Positions 11,011-22,652 of a DNA stretch of 64,000 nucleotides are shown in pieces (positions within the stretch are counted from its first letter, which is position 1; each line of letters begins with the position of its first letter). The position numbers were made by a program, and so were the translations under genes. Source of the DNA: Triplophysa rosa (Eukaryota; Chordata; Actinopteri; Cypriniformes; Nemacheilidae). The DNA is taken from the NCBI RefSeq assembly GCF_024868665.1, contig NC_079901.1:918730-982729 (forward strand), written 5' to 3'. Below the pieces are notes generated by a model, which saw only the letters and a program-made list of their open reading frames with translations, did no database searches and was not told the DNA's origin.

Positions 11011-11689
11011 TATATTTACACGCCACGGTGCTTAGCCGTATCCCGACCTCAAGCGGAGCGACACTGATTGGACTAGTGAGTCACAAGTGAGCGCTACTGC
11101 AAGATGTAATCTTCCAGTGAGATCAGCACTAGTAGCATACTGAGAAGCTTGTGCTGACGGCAATCACGGGCGGTGGCATTCGTCTCTATAGAGAGACGCC
11201 GTCCGGCACCGTAAGAACACTGGGGAAACACTGCTCTCCACGTTGAAGAGTGTGTTACAGAGGCCACATCCTACCACAAGGGGAGGTTACATGTGGAGAC
11301 ACCAACATGATCTCACCGTAGGGGAGAACAACAATGTGAGAATTTGTGTCAGCCCGAATGGGGGGATAGAACCCAGGTGGGGTAAACCACCGGAGGGGAG
11401 GTCACAGGCTCACCGAAAGGGGAACCAGGAGTGAGGAATTCAACATACGGGACGACCCTGCAGGGGAGTCCCTACGTATGGGGCAACAGTCCTAGTATAG
11501 GGGTCCACCTGAGCAGGGGCGACTCTACCAGTACTGGACTTGGTTCCAACAAACCGCTCCGCCCGGTTTGTTACCATAATTGCCATCTTAGTGATGGATG
11601 GAATGCCTGTACTTCACCCTGAGGGGGGAAGTAGGGAGGCTAAATAGCGCGCTAGACTCACCTGGGGAGGGGAGAAGGCGCTTTTGCAG

Positions 11690-12660
11690 GCATACGCCCA
11701 ACCCAGTTGTCGACCTTACATGCCGGTAGCGTGTAAGACCCGCACTGGTTCCACGCGGAGGTTGTAAAACTTTGCGAAAGTACTGGGCATCGCCCAACCC
11801 GCAGCACTACATATGTCTGCCAGAGAGGTGCCCTGAGCCAGTGCCCACAAGGAGGCCATAATCCGAGTGGAGTGCTCTCACTGCAAGCGGGCACGGGCGA
11901 CTTGGGACTGGTACGCCAAAGTGATGGCATCCACAATCCAGTGCACCAATCTCTGTTTGGAGACAGCCCTCCCCTGGTGCTGTCTCATAATAGACAAAGA
12001 GCTGCTCAGAGCTTCTAAGCTCTGCGTGCAGTCCAAGTAGCGTACTGGACACAACACGTTGGAGGTTGGGTCTTCCTCCCCAAAGGGGAGCGCCTGCAGG
12101 TTCACCACCTGGTCCCGGAAGGGAGTGGTGGGAAAATTGGGCATGTAACCGGGCTGGGGCCTCAGGATAATGTGAGAACGACCGAGCCCGAATTCCAGGC
12201 ACCCATGGGACAAGAAAAATGCCTGGAGGTCCTCCACCCTCTTGATAGAAGTGAGTGCCATCAAGAGTGCCGTCTTCATCATCCGATGAGGAAGACTGGC
12301 GTCTCTGAGGGGCTCGAAAGGGGCCGTACCAAGGCCCTGTAAGACCACATTAAGGTCCCAAGAGGGTACGGAGCGCGGTCGAGGTGGATACACCCTTCTC
12401 ACGGCCCTAAATAACGTGGTGACCAGGTCATGTTGGCCGAGAGACTTACCCTCCACGAGATTGTGATGAGCGGCAATAGCGGGCTTTGCTACAATAGCCA
12501 CTACATACACTTTCAATGTGGATGGGGAGAGGTTACTCTCGAGTCTCTCTTGTAAGAAGGCCAAGCTGACCCGATCGGGCAACTCCGTGGGTTCTCCTCA
12601 CGGGAAGAACACCAGGACGAGAAGAGACGCCACTTATAAGCGTATAAACGCCTAGTGGCG
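11690..12660 (-). pseudogene. DIRS copy B tyrosine recombinase (YR), frameshifted
   Basis: A 234-codon open stretch (11878-12582) covers the N-terminal and central parts: SLAFLQERLESNLSPSTLKV, LGRSHIILRPQPGYMPN and QGRAVSKQRLVHWIVDAI. The C-terminal catalytic part is in another frame downstream: the H-x-x-R region at about 11870 and the FYNLR tyrosine near 11760. A short deletion just before the H-x-x-R box separates them. YR proteins insert the circular DIRS DNA without making target duplications. Confidence 0.82.
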
Positions 12661-12849
12661 GGGGCTCAGCCTGCAGGATGGTCTCTCTGCAGCAAGCCAC
12701 TCAAGGTCTCCTCGTCCCGTCCTGGGGCCAGACATGGAAATTCCAGAGGCCTGGTTTGGGGTGCCACCCCATGCCCTTCGCCTGCGGTAGAAGGCTCTTC
12801 ATCAGGGGAATCGGCCAGGGTGAACTGTCAGAGCCACCAGGTCTGAGAA

Positions 12850-13585
12850 TCAAGTCTGGTTGGGCCAGTAAGGCGCAACTAGCAGTACTTGATGTCCCTC
12901 TTCCCCCACCTTGCACATGACCAGGACCTGTGCAAGGAGGCTCACTGGGGGGAAGGCGCACTTCCGCTTGTCCCGCGGCCAGCTGTGTGCTAAGGCATCC
13001 ATGCCGAGGGGTCCCTCGGTGAGGGAGTACCAAAGCGGGCAATGGGTGGAGTTCGGGGAGGCAAACAGGTCCACCTGCGCCTGGCCGAACCGCCCCCATA
13101 TGAGCTGGGCTGCGTTGGGGATGGAGTCGCCATTCTCCGCGTGGCGTCCCCTGACGAGAGAGCTGTCTGGTTCAGGTCGCCCGGGATGAAAAGTGGCTCG
13201 CAGGGACTTGGTCACCTGCTGACTCCAGAGGAGGAGGTGTCGGGCGAGTCGTGACATCTGCCGTGAGCGTATGCCGCCTTGATTGATGTATGCCACAACA
13301 GCCGTGCTGTCCGCCCGGACCAGCACGTGTTTGTCCTGCACGAGGGGCTGGAGCCTCCTCAGTGCCATAAGGACAGCCAGCAACTCTAGGCAGTTGATGT
13401 GCCACCGCAGCCAGGGACCCGTACACTGCCTCGATACTGCGTGCCCGTTGCACATGGCACCCCACCCCTGCAGGGAGGCGTCTGTCATGACCACGAAGCG
13501 CCTTGATCCCAGGGGCCAAGGTGCGAAGGCACTGAGGCGTTAGTAATGCGCCTGGTGCCGGTGTGCCACGCCGTCCTTGGAACAC
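12850..13585 (-). pseudogene. DIRS copy B RNase H domain
   Basis: The frame at 12850-13494 reads MVMTDASLQGWGAMCNGHAV, then NCLELLAVLMALRRL and RADSTAVVAYINQGG. These carry the expected acidic catalytic residues (D in TDAS, E in CLELLA, D in RADST). A frame change occurs at about 13180, where the end of the domain moves into the 13172-13585 frame. Confidence 0.82.
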
Positions 13586-14484
13586 GACTCAATCCAGTGC
13601 TGAAGCAGTCGCATGTACATCAACCCGAGAGGGATTACCCCTTTCAAGGACGCCATGTGCCCCAGAAGCCTATGAAAATGTTTCAGCGGGACCGGTGGAG
13701 TCCGCCTGACAAGTTTCAGACAGTTCAGCACCGAATGCGCACGCTCGTTTGTAAGACGCGCTGAGTCTAGTTCCACACCGAGATAAGAGGAGCTCTGAGC
13801 TGGGGAGAGCTTGCTCTTCTCTCGGTTAACCCGCAGGTCCAGACGGTCCCTGTGCGTACACAACACATCTCGCGAGTGCGCCAAGATAAGCCAGTCGTCG
13901 AGATAGTTGAGTATCTGCACGCCTTGCTCTCTGAGGGGAGCTAAGGCAGCCTCTACAAGTTTGAAAACCCATGGAGACAGGGCCAGACCGAAGGGTAGGA
14001 CCTTGTACTGATACGCTCTTCCCTTGATCGCGAACTGCAGGAATGGTCGGTGCCGAGGGAGGATGGAGACGTAAAAGTACGCGTCTTACAGGTCGATTGC
14101 CACAAACCAAGCTTGTGTAGGTGCTTGTTCAGGAGGCGTAGATCCAGAATGGGGCACTATGAAGTCAAGCTGTAAAACCCGGAAAACATCTCGGCTATAG
14201 GGACGGGTTCGGTCGCACCTTTCGCCAGAAGGGCAGCAACCTCGGCCTGAAGCACGGGAGCATTCTCCCCTTGCACCGAGGTGTGGAGAATGCCCCAAAA
14301 CTTGGGCGAGTGCCTGGCGAACTGGATCGCATAACCGAGACGGATCGTCCTCTCTAGCCAGCGTGATGGGCTGGTGCACTCTTGCCAAGAACCCAAGAAC
14401 CGTGACAGCGGAACCAGAGGGATGATCTGCTTCACCTTGCCGTGGGAGGCTGGTTCGGTGGCTGACTGAGCAGTTACCTCGCAC
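13540..14484 (-). pseudogene. DIRS copy B reverse transcriptase
   Basis: The active-site motif LNYLDDWLILAHSRD is intact in the 13540-13920 frame, followed by NREKSKLSPAQSSSYLGVEL and the RLLGHMASLKGVIPLG thumb region. The upstream fingers/palm continue at 14086-14484 in another frame (GATEPVPIAEMFSGFYSL in a nearby frame). At least two frameshifts are needed, so it is inactive. Confidence 0.82.
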
Positions 14485-14889
14485 AGGGCGGAACCCCAGG
14501 GAGGTTGAATGCTCTGCTTACTTACCTGCTTGGTGTTACCGCCGGCCAACGCATATGACCCAACATATGACCCAATGGGTCGCCATAGCATTATGGGCCT
14601 GATGGACCGTCATAGCGTGGAGGTTGGAAGCAGTTTAACCCACAGCATCTTAAGTCTTCGACACGAGTGTCAAAGAGCTTACATGCCCTGGAAGGGAGCC
14701 TTGGTCGACCCCTCCAAGTGGCAGTGTCTGCGGTACACCGCGACTGCACATTCCACCTGGGGGGTCGACATATCCCTTAGCTGCCCCACCGTCCAGGGAA
14801 GTAACAGCTCCTGAGCCCGTCAGACAGGAACACGCCGCAAACGGCATATTCCACGTTTTTGTGAGCTCCTCATGCACCTCCAGGTCAGT

Positions 14890-15583
14890 CCGGGCAAGCA
14901 CGGCCGTCATCTCTGCGTTGCCTCATCTTGGGTTCGACCGCCCGGAGGCGGGAGCTCCAAGGGGCTTCACATCCGATGCCAGCAGGTAGCTGTCCGATGT
15001 TATGACAGAAAGTTGGTCCCAACTTCTCGTTGTCGAGTCTGCCCGCTATGGTACGGTACACCGCCGCCCATCGGGGACAAGCCAGGTGAGCGTGCCGGGG
15101 CATGGATGATCCGCGAGCTGAAGCTGGTGGAGTGACATCTATGGGAATCCCCGATCACCCCTGCCGCTCGCTGAAGCGGTCGACCTCGCCGAAGTGGCAG
15201 TCAAACTCGCTCAGGAAGCAGACGGGGTTGCGGCTACATTCCGGAGAACGTAGCCAACTGTGACCGCAACACCTTAATCGACGAGCCCTGCCAATGCATG
15301 CTGGACCCCCAACATGCAATACAGGTGTCGTGCCTGTCAGACTCGGGGATGAGTCTGTCATACCCAACAACAGAGCTGCAAGACATGCCCGAAGACAGTG
15401 CAGATTGTGAGAGGAAATTTGCTCTTTTAGAAATATCTGCAGCTCGCTGCCGAGACGCCCAGGGGAAGTCCGCCACCGAGATGGAGAAAACCGCTGCTTC
15501 GCGTCGTAAATCCAGCAGTCTGGAAGAAATCTCGAAGAGATGGAGTGCTTGACATGTACGTCATTGCAGGTTCGGAAGAACAA
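14890..15583 (-). pseudogene. DIRS copy B gag remnant
   Basis: It lies between the 5' terminal repeat and RT. At 15234-15476 a frame reads MADFPWASRQRAADISKRAN and later DRHDTCIACWGS, similar to the cysteine/histidine finger in copy D gag. The rest is scattered over frames. Confidence 0.6.
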
Positions 15584-15750
15584 AGGATGGAGTGAATGAC
15601 CGCCGCCTCCCTTTTATACCCGTATGCATGGGGCGAGGACTGGCTTGCGTGTGCCATTCACCAAAGCCCATCAGCGTTTTAAAATCCTCTCGGAGATGAT
15701 AGGTTCTCAAGATCAAACCCCAGTCTGTCTCTCAACACAACATCGAGAGA
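15575..15750 (-). repeat. DIRS copy B terminal repeat (5' side, promoter end)
   Basis: Inverted counterpart of 10431-10600. On the minus strand GGGTATAAAAGGGAGG is followed by the ATTCACTCCATCC region, about the right distance for a start site that drives the gag-RT-YR transcript. Confidence 0.8.
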
Positions 15751-15818
15751 AAACTAAGCTTAATAAACACAGATAAATTCCCAAATGAAAACATAGGAAA
15801 ACACATAGAATACATCTG

Positions 15819-16519
15819 CAGGGTTTTTCCTGGCTAAAAATGAGGCGGCGGTTGTGCAACCCGCTTATATAAAGTTATATAAAGCATTACATTTATTCAA
15901 TCAAACAGAAAAGTTGAAAATTATAATATGAATAATGAATAATATTTTTATAAGGCTTTTTAGCCCATAAGTAACCAGTCTAACTAAAGGAGCAAAGCTC
16001 ATTCACACCCTACGTTCCCTTGTAGTTCACTGAGCTTTGAACGATTCACTGATCTCTTACATTATGTGTAAACGAATTGGTTCAAAGGAGTCATTTGTTT
16101 GCGAGTCTTTCTGATCGCAATGTGCGTTCATACTGGCGAACTCGCTGTGTACAGAATAACGCTGATTCAACGAGCCAACTTCACAGCTAAAAATATTACA
16201 AAGATGTAAAGCAAGTTAATTTAGAACACCTTTTAAAAAAATTGAATGTAAAACATCTGAACAGCCGTGAAACACAGCTAATACAGCTCCTAATAGCTAT
16301 AGCTATTTTACTGAACTCTTCAGCATCTCACTGCGCTGGTAACGAAACAGCGACTCTATTGTGGCGTAATGCTGCAACTGCAGTTACAATTGACAATCTG
16401 TTACAAATGACAATCTGTTTAAGGCACGGCACGCAGTATTTTTTGTGAAGACACTCCACATATTTTTGACGAGAGTCTGAGGCAGCCGCCTCCACTTTCT
16501 TTATGCAGGAAAAACCCTG
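15819..16519. mobile_element. 701-bp non-autonomous foldback DNA transposon
   Basis: Both ends begin with CAGGGTTTTTCCTG in inverted orientation and then show weaker similarity (GAGGCGGCGG / GGAGGCGGCT). They are flanked by the direct repeat ATCTG (15814-15818 and 16520-16524). No transposase frame. The CAGGG terminus resembles hAT elements, but a 5-bp duplication is not the 8 bp expected of hAT. Confidence 0.68.
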
Positions 16520-16524
16520 ATCTG

Positions 16525-17229
16525 GGATTACTATATACAAAGTTTGCCATCTCTGTGTGTGTTTTGTTGGGGTTAACGACCTTTCGTGCATTTAAATGTG
16601 ACCAAATTTCTTTACTAGTGCGTACAGTATGACTCGTTAGCACTGTACTGACCTTATTATATTGTCTTTATGTGCCCATCGGTCTGCGCAGCGGAGTCAA
16701 ACAACCTTTCTACCTTTGAACTGGCCCTCTTCCTACCAAGCGCACAGCGCTCTTTGTTTGACAGATGTTTTGGTCGTCAGTCATTATAACCGTGTTGTCG
16801 GTGTTCATGGAGAAATACTCACCGGCACATTATCATTGCTCGTGGCCGGGACAGTGCTGTGTCTGGCGGGAGAGAGAGGCGCTGCTGCTGTAGGAGAAGC
16901 GGTGGAGTTTGTGTGGGGAAAAAGCAGAGACTTTGGCAACAATCTTTTGTGAATCGTCTTTTTTCCTCTCCGCTGGTGTAGCTGCGTTTCTTTGTCGTTT
17001 TATTTCCCTGCGACTTTAACTTCGTTTAGCAGCTAATGTACCACACAATGACACTCTCGCTGTGGGCAGTTCTACTAATTCCGCCGCGTCGCTAACTTTC
17101 TCTAGCTAGTGTCGAACTCGTCTCGCGCATGTACGGTGCTAATGGAATGGTCCACTCTAATCTATAATGGGGGGGCAGTGCCTTCGTACAGATGTAATAA
17201 CTTAAAACGTTATGGGATATCCCGACTAT
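16525..17229. other. Unclassified stretch between foldback element and DIRS copy C
   Basis: Mixed composition. There is a possible G-rich frame at 16662-16952 with no recognisable domain. It may include further transposon debris. No gene call is justified. Confidence 0.35.
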
Positions 17230-18262
17230 TTGGATGATTACTTGGGGCTCTACGTGGCTGCTGACACGGCTTATTGGTTATGTCCACCCCTTGCTTTTGG
17301 AGGCCCCTGGTAGCTCGGGGACCCCTGGCGACTGCCTACCTTTGCCTAATGGTAAGTCCGCCCCTGGCTATTCAGACGTTGCGGTCACGGGTAGCTGTTT
17401 TCTTTCTGGAAGCAGCCGCCACCTCGTCAGCTTCCCGTCCTAGGACCGCAGCGGCTATGGCCCTGCCGTCCCTGACGGCGAGCGGCAGGGGTGATATGGG
17501 GAGCTCCGTGAGCGGCAACCCATCAGCCACAGGCTCGCGGACCGCTCGCTTCCTGTCTCGCTCGTCTGATCGTCCCCCAGGAGACGGTCCTACCCCGTCT
17601 TGTTCCTCCGCCACGTACTCGGAAGTACGTGACGATGATGAGATGTCGCTTACAGCATCTAAGGGCGACTTATTGGCATCCGATCCCGACGATTCCTCGG
17701 AGCTCCCTCCCTCGGGGGGTCGAGCCCAGCATGAGGCATCGAGATGTCAACTATGCTCTCCCGGGCCGCCGCGAGCATTGGGCTGCAGTGCACCGCACCG
17801 CCCCTCCCCCAACGCTCGCGGCTGGATACGTGGTACCTCGGGTCTGGACGCGACTCCAAGCCGCGCCCAACCCCGGTCCCGTTTTTCTGGAGGTGCATGA
17901 GGAGCGCAGTAAGACGTGGACACCCCCTTTTCGGCGCGTTTCCGTCAGACCAGCTCTGTCGCTCTCACTTCCCACGATGGTGGGAACGTTACGTACAGTA
18001 TGTAACCTCAGTTCCCTGATGGAGGGAACGAGACGTTGTGTCCTTTATGCCACAACGCTGGCCGCCCACCGCAGTGGTCGAGGAATGCTCTCAGGCTCCT
18101 CAGCCCAAAAGGTGAATGAATGAGCACGCCGTCTTCCGGCATGCAAATTTCATTCGCCAATTTCATTGGCCTTTTCCAAATAGTCAGAAGATGATAGGTT
18201 CTCAAGGCAAACCCCCATCTGTCGGTTCGACACAATGTCTCGTTCCCTCCATCAGGGGCGTA
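17230..18262 (+). mobile_element. DIRS-type retrotransposon, copy C (internally deleted)
   Basis: Plus strand: a gag segment (about 17230-17970) joined directly to the internal complementary region (about 17985-18050) and right terminal repeat, ending at CCCTCCATCAGGGG (18262). RT, RNase H and YR are missing, so about 4 kb was deleted. The terminal sequence (CATCTGTCGGTTCGACACAA) groups it with copies A and D. Confidence 0.8.
17365..17970 (+). pseudogene. DIRS copy C gag remnant
   Basis: The frame at 17274-17900 includes SCSSATYSEVRDDDEMSLTA, SKGDLLASDPDDSSELPPSG and GRAQ. It is colinear with copy D gag (STTYSEMVRDDEMSLAASEG). Gag of DIRS elements is a nucleic-acid-binding structural protein. 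It is truncated by the internal deletion. Confidence 0.72.
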
Positions 18263-18325
18263 CAATGGAAAAGTATGAGAACCACTGCTGTAGTGGATAT
18301 TTGAATACAAAAACCTTACATCTAA

Positions 18326-19448
18326 GTAGGGTTGTAATGGTATGTAATTTTTACGGTATGATAATCGTCTGAGCAAACATCACGGTTTTACAGTGTACGG
18401 TATTACGTCGTAATTCTTATCAGTAGCAAAGACCCTTTAAAGAATGAGAACCAAGTTTTTTGACTGAACAAAGGTTTTATTTCAACAAACTTTTCAATGA
18501 AAGTATAGAAGTCTCCCTTTTGAAAAAGTAAACAAAAAAAAATCTATACATCTCCCATTTGAATAAAATAAATTAGAAGGAATAAACAAGCAAGGTCTTT
18601 ATATAAAAAAACTAAACTATCCTTCCATATAAACAGCATAAATGGGAGACCAAAATGTGCAATACCAAGTTTTTCAGCAGCATGTATTTCTTTGTTTTTT
18701 CACTGGTAATGCATAAACCCTAATGATGTATAATAATAGTATATCTCTTATAATTTCAAGGTAAACAGAACTTTCATTTTGACGGGTTGTAGCAGACCTG
18801 GAGTTAATGTCAGAGCAGATGCTTATGTATTTATGAATTCACCGAAAACACTATTATTGTCATGCATACTTCAGTCTGTCATAGATAAAACGGGCCACAC
18901 AGGGGCGTGCAGAAAGAAGCAAATTGCATATTTATATGGCAGTCTTTTCGTGATTTAATATTCACGTATCTACTTTATTTATCCATCCAATCGCACGTTT
19001 TACGTGACATCCGCGTTATACTGTACTTTCAATGTTCATTGTTCAGTATGTACACTGCGTCATGGAAATTATACACTTTATAAATCTCATACATTTATCT
19101 GCACGGAGGGATGGTGTTCGCGAATATGAGCGAACCATATTGGATGTATTTCCTCCTTTTGCAGCCACTTTGCATCCACATTTTTTGCAAAATTGGATAT
19201 CCGTCCTCGAGGACAATCAGATTTTAACTTCTTTTTCGGCGGGGAATGGAGATCAGATGTAACAGGCTATGTGTCTGCCATTTTCTCCGCTGCACAGTGT
19301 ATGCAAGTTAGTGCGACCCGCCAAGAGGAAAAAAGTTGCGCAGGTGATTTTTTTCAAATCTTTTATGTAAAACCGTAGATATGCAATTGTTCATGGTATA
19401 ATAATCATGGACGCTCAAACCCGGTACCGGTACACCGTTACAACCCTA
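18326..19448. mobile_element. hAT-like non-autonomous element
   Basis: The left end TAGGGTTGTAATGGTATG and right end GGTACACCGTTACAACCCTA form an inverted pair typical of fish hAT elements. The flanking 8-mers CATCTAAG and CATTTTAA agree at 5 of 8 positions, as a decayed 8-bp duplication could. The interior (AT-rich) has no transposase. Confidence 0.68.
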
Positions 19449-19690
19449 CATTTTAAGTGTTAAAGCTCATGATATACTAGATTTAAGGATTTTCAAGTCT
19501 GTTTCCTTTTAAATGACTAAAATGTTCTGCTTTATGAATGTAGGATGTGCAGGTTAGTTTTAAATGTATTTTTAGTAGAAAGTTTTCTCAGCAGAAATAG
19601 TTCTTCCATTTGGTTTCATGAAGTGCTTTAAACACCTTTTCACAGGGAACGGCCTAAATGATAATGGTAGCTTTTCACATGAAAGACAGA

Positions 19691-19714
19691 CAGAGAGAGA
19701 GAGAGAGAGAGAGA
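19691..19714. repeat. (GA)n microsatellite
   Basis: Uninterrupted GA run of about 24 bp. Confidence 0.9.
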
Positions 19715-19910
19715 ACAGTGTGTGCTGCACTACAGAGTAATTACTGCTTTATAATCACTGACGAAGACAACTGAGAACACGACTTATTCTGAATTCCAGT
19801 AACACGCATAAACAAGCAGATATTGAACTCTTTCTCTGGCTCCTTTAGAACTAGCCCTGACTAAAAGAATTACTTGCATGCAGATTTGTTTGTTAACATA
19901 CAATCTACTC

Positions 19911-20450
19911 AACTCAACTTTATTTATATAGCGCTTTTTACAATTTTCATTGTTACAAAGCAGCTGTACATAAGACATATTGACTATAAGCAAAACAATT
20001 AAAGTTGTACCTGCAAAAACAAGAAAAAGGTGAAAACACAGAAGACAGACATACCCACATACAAAACACTCCACACACACAATATGCACACGTACTAACA
20101 CACATAGACATAGACACACACACACACACGTACACAGACAAGTACGCGCACACACACGCACAGTGAGAGCACACATTTAAGATAAAGGAGAGAGGCACAG
20201 GTCAAAGGTCAAACAGACTATAAATTCCTATATGCAATATTAATAAGTAAAAACTTTAAAATTCTAAAGCAGAACCCCCGGCCAGGCAAATAGTGCAAAA
20301 ACAGTATGCAAACGGTGGCGAGGAACCCAAAACTCTAATCGAGAAAAAAAGCCTCAGGAGAACCCAGGCCCAACCAGGGGATTCCAGTTCCCCTCTGGCA
20401 AAAGCTGCTGCCTCTGCACAAGCTCCAGAGAGTTTGCACAACAAGGCTAA
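19911..20450. repeat. Cyprinid-type interspersed repeat with internal CA array
   Basis: It starts CTCAACTTTATTTATATAGC and ends near GAACCCAGGCCCAACCAGGG and GAGTTTGCACAACAAGGC. A CA-rich array occupies 20040-20165. It shares the segment after the array with 8690-8860. I recognise the type as abundant in zebrafish-like genomes but cannot name it. Its shadow frames are Cys/Val repeats, not genes. Confidence 0.6.
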
Positions 20451-20454
20451 ATAA

Positions 20455-21645
20455 AAATAAATAAACTTACTAATAAGGTAAATTATAGTTTAAGAATTAT
20501 AGTTTAAGTTTGAAATTTTGTGGTGAGGACGTGTCAGGTAAATCTATAAAAAACAAATCTTGGGACATTGGAATGATCATGTTTTCTGGTGTAAAGTAAA
20601 TGTGCAAGAAGCTTGCGATGTGTCCCGTATAACAGTGTTAGGACATTGAGGAACGTCTCAGTACAAGGCGGCAGGAATGAGGACTGCATATGAATGTGTT
20701 TTTCTGGAGCTGGGCCTCTGGGGGAATTGGCCACAGGCGCTGCGTGTGGAAATCCAGGGACCGCTGTGTGTGTCAGTGTGTTTTAAGGGTGCGATTCCTC
20801 TAGAATGCTCGCTAAAAGCAATGAAGGGCCTCTTGCGCAAACAACAACAGGAGCACCTCGGCTCACAAACAGCCGTCTGATGACTGTCTCACGTCACATG
20901 TCTCAAATTAAACCCATTCAAAGCCGCTCACGACTGAATTTAGCTTTTAAAAGACGCGAGGGTGTCTTGAGAAGTGCATTGATGGATGGAGGTCATATCT
21001 ACATGTCTAAACACTCCTCCCTGGATAAACTCCAGAAGAACAAAGAGCTGGAGTGCATTTAGCACAGAGGAATGTGGGATTACCCGTAGCGTGTATCTAC
21101 CTGCGCTGTGCTGTTCACAGGGTTGGGAATTGACAGCTCGTTTTTATTTGGGATCGGTTGCACGAATGATCATGCATGAAAACATTCTGCGATTTCATCA
21201 GAAAAAGTGTGGAATGGACTTGAGCATGTTGTGAAGACTTTTATTGACACCTGAGGGGTTTATTGACGAGCATATGATTCCCATCGCTCATTAGAACTCT
21301 CCACTGTTCTTTTCACATAATCGTACAGAAATCGAACTGTTTGAATTTCGATTTATGAACAGAAACCTCATTGCTCAATAGGAGGACTCAAGTGATTAAT
21401 TGCTCGCATTTAACTCCTATCTGTTCTTCACTCGACATCTCTGGGCTTGTTTGTGTGTTCAGAGTGTTGAATTTGAGGTAAAAATGATGATGAATGTCTT
21501 TCTCAGGGTGGTTTTGTGTTCATGTTAAGCGGTGAGAAATGAGTTTTGTGTGTGTGTGTGCGTCTGGAGTGTTTGGTCAAACTCCATTAACCAATGCTTG
21601 GTCTGCAGGTTCAATGACAACACCATGAATCACAGCCCATGAGCC
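20455..21645. other. Intergenic stretch without recognised features
   Basis: Only short unsupported frames. Confidence 0.45.
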
Positions 21646-21651
21646 CGGGGA

Positions 21652-21722
21652 TGTGTGTGTGTGTGTGTGTGTGTGCGTGCGTGTGCATTACGCCTATGGA
21701 CTGTCCCCACGGAGATAGTAAA
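21652..21722. repeat. (TG)n microsatellite followed by a GGGGACA-family MITE end
   Basis: TG run at 21652-21688. Then GCATTACGCCTATGGACTGT and CCCCACGGAGATAG, the reverse complement of the start of the MITE at 38760 (GTGGGGACAGTCCATAGGCG). Confidence 0.65.
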
Positions 21723-22005
21723 CCAGACGTGTGTGTGTGATGAAATATCCCCTCTGTCCCCTGCTGGCTGCTGTAATTACAGTTCATTCATACCTCCTTT
21801 ACACAGGATAGCTCACTATTTGACCCATTCTTTCACTTCCATTCAATTGCAAACTAAAACTAAAGGTGTGTGCTGGGGGGGCACATCAGTTGGCTAGTTG
21901 TGCAGAAACAACTAGTTGGTTAATGACTATTGAATTTCTGTAGATAAGTTGTATGTTTAGAAGCTTTTAAAGATTTTCAAAAGGGTTTGAACATGTCTTC
22001 ATCAG

Positions 22006-22650
22006 AGTCAGAATTCGCTTTATTGTCCAAGTGTGTGCAAACACTCAAGGGATTTGTTGTGGGTTTTTTTTTTTTTGAGCACTTGATGCATACATATACG
22101 TGACACGAAAACTGTAAGAACAGTAAGTACAAATAAGTAAAACTAGAGGTAATACTACTACTAATAATCATTTTGTATCAAATTTGGAACAGAGGATTTA
22201 TGTACAGGTTTGCACATTTACAGTATATACAGTTGTATATATAAAATATGCATATGTATTTACATACTACTTTAGAGAGTAAAATTGAGCTGTACCACGC
22301 CAAACCATGCAGTACTATGCAGTGTAAAAGCGCCATATGTGAATGTCCCACTTCAGGTCCTGAGAGATGGTGGTGCCCAGGCACCTGAATGACTTCACTG
22401 CAGCCACAGTGCTATTCATGATGGGGAGTGGGGGGAGTGCAGGGGGTTTCTCCTGAAGTCCACTGTCATCTCCACTGTTTTGAGTGGATTCAGCTCAAGG
22501 TTGTTTTGATAACACCAAACAGCCAGACGCTCATCCTCTTGTCTGTAAGCAGACTCGTTGCCATTCCTGGATGAGACCGATGACCGTGGTGTCATCTGCA
22601 AATTTCCGGAGTTTGACAGAGGTATCTTGAGAGGTGGTCACTAGTGTAGA
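22006..22650 (-). pseudogene. L2-like non-LTR retrotransposon, 5'-truncated
   Basis: Minus strand. A frame near 22600 reads KFADDTTVIGLI, the A/B-type FADD active site of L2/Jockey-group RTs. Downstream are AVWCYQNNLELNPLKTVEMT, VDFRRNP and, near 22380-22340, FRCLGTTISQDLKWD. The 3' end near 22010-22050 carries the GGACAATAAAGCGAATTCTG tail common to fish L2 elements. Frameshifted and truncated. Confidence 0.72.
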
Positions 22651-22652
22651 GC

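Larger units (their letters stand above)
10361..15750 (-). mobile_element. DIRS-type retrotransposon, copy B (near full length, degenerate)
   Basis: About 5.4 kb including a nested SINE. It reads on the minus strand: terminal repeat (15575-15750), gag, RT with YLDD, RNase H, tyrosine recombinase, tail, internal complementary region (10620-11010, split by a SINE) and the other terminal repeat (10361-10600). The two terminal repeats are inverted copies sharing ACCTATCATCTCCGAGAGGA, CAAATGGCACACGCA and a TATA box. It belongs to a different subfamily from A, C and D: the terminus reads GAGAGACAGACTGGGG instead of GAGACCGACAG. All coding regions have frame breaks. Confidence 0.9.

Noticed and set aside
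12911..13254. Plus-strand frames overlapping the DIRS RNase H region
   Set aside because: The minus strand has clear RNase H motifs; the plus frames are shadows.
19784..20198. Cys/Val-rich minus-strand frames of 81-130 codons
   Set aside because: Generated by the CA/GT array of an interspersed repeat.
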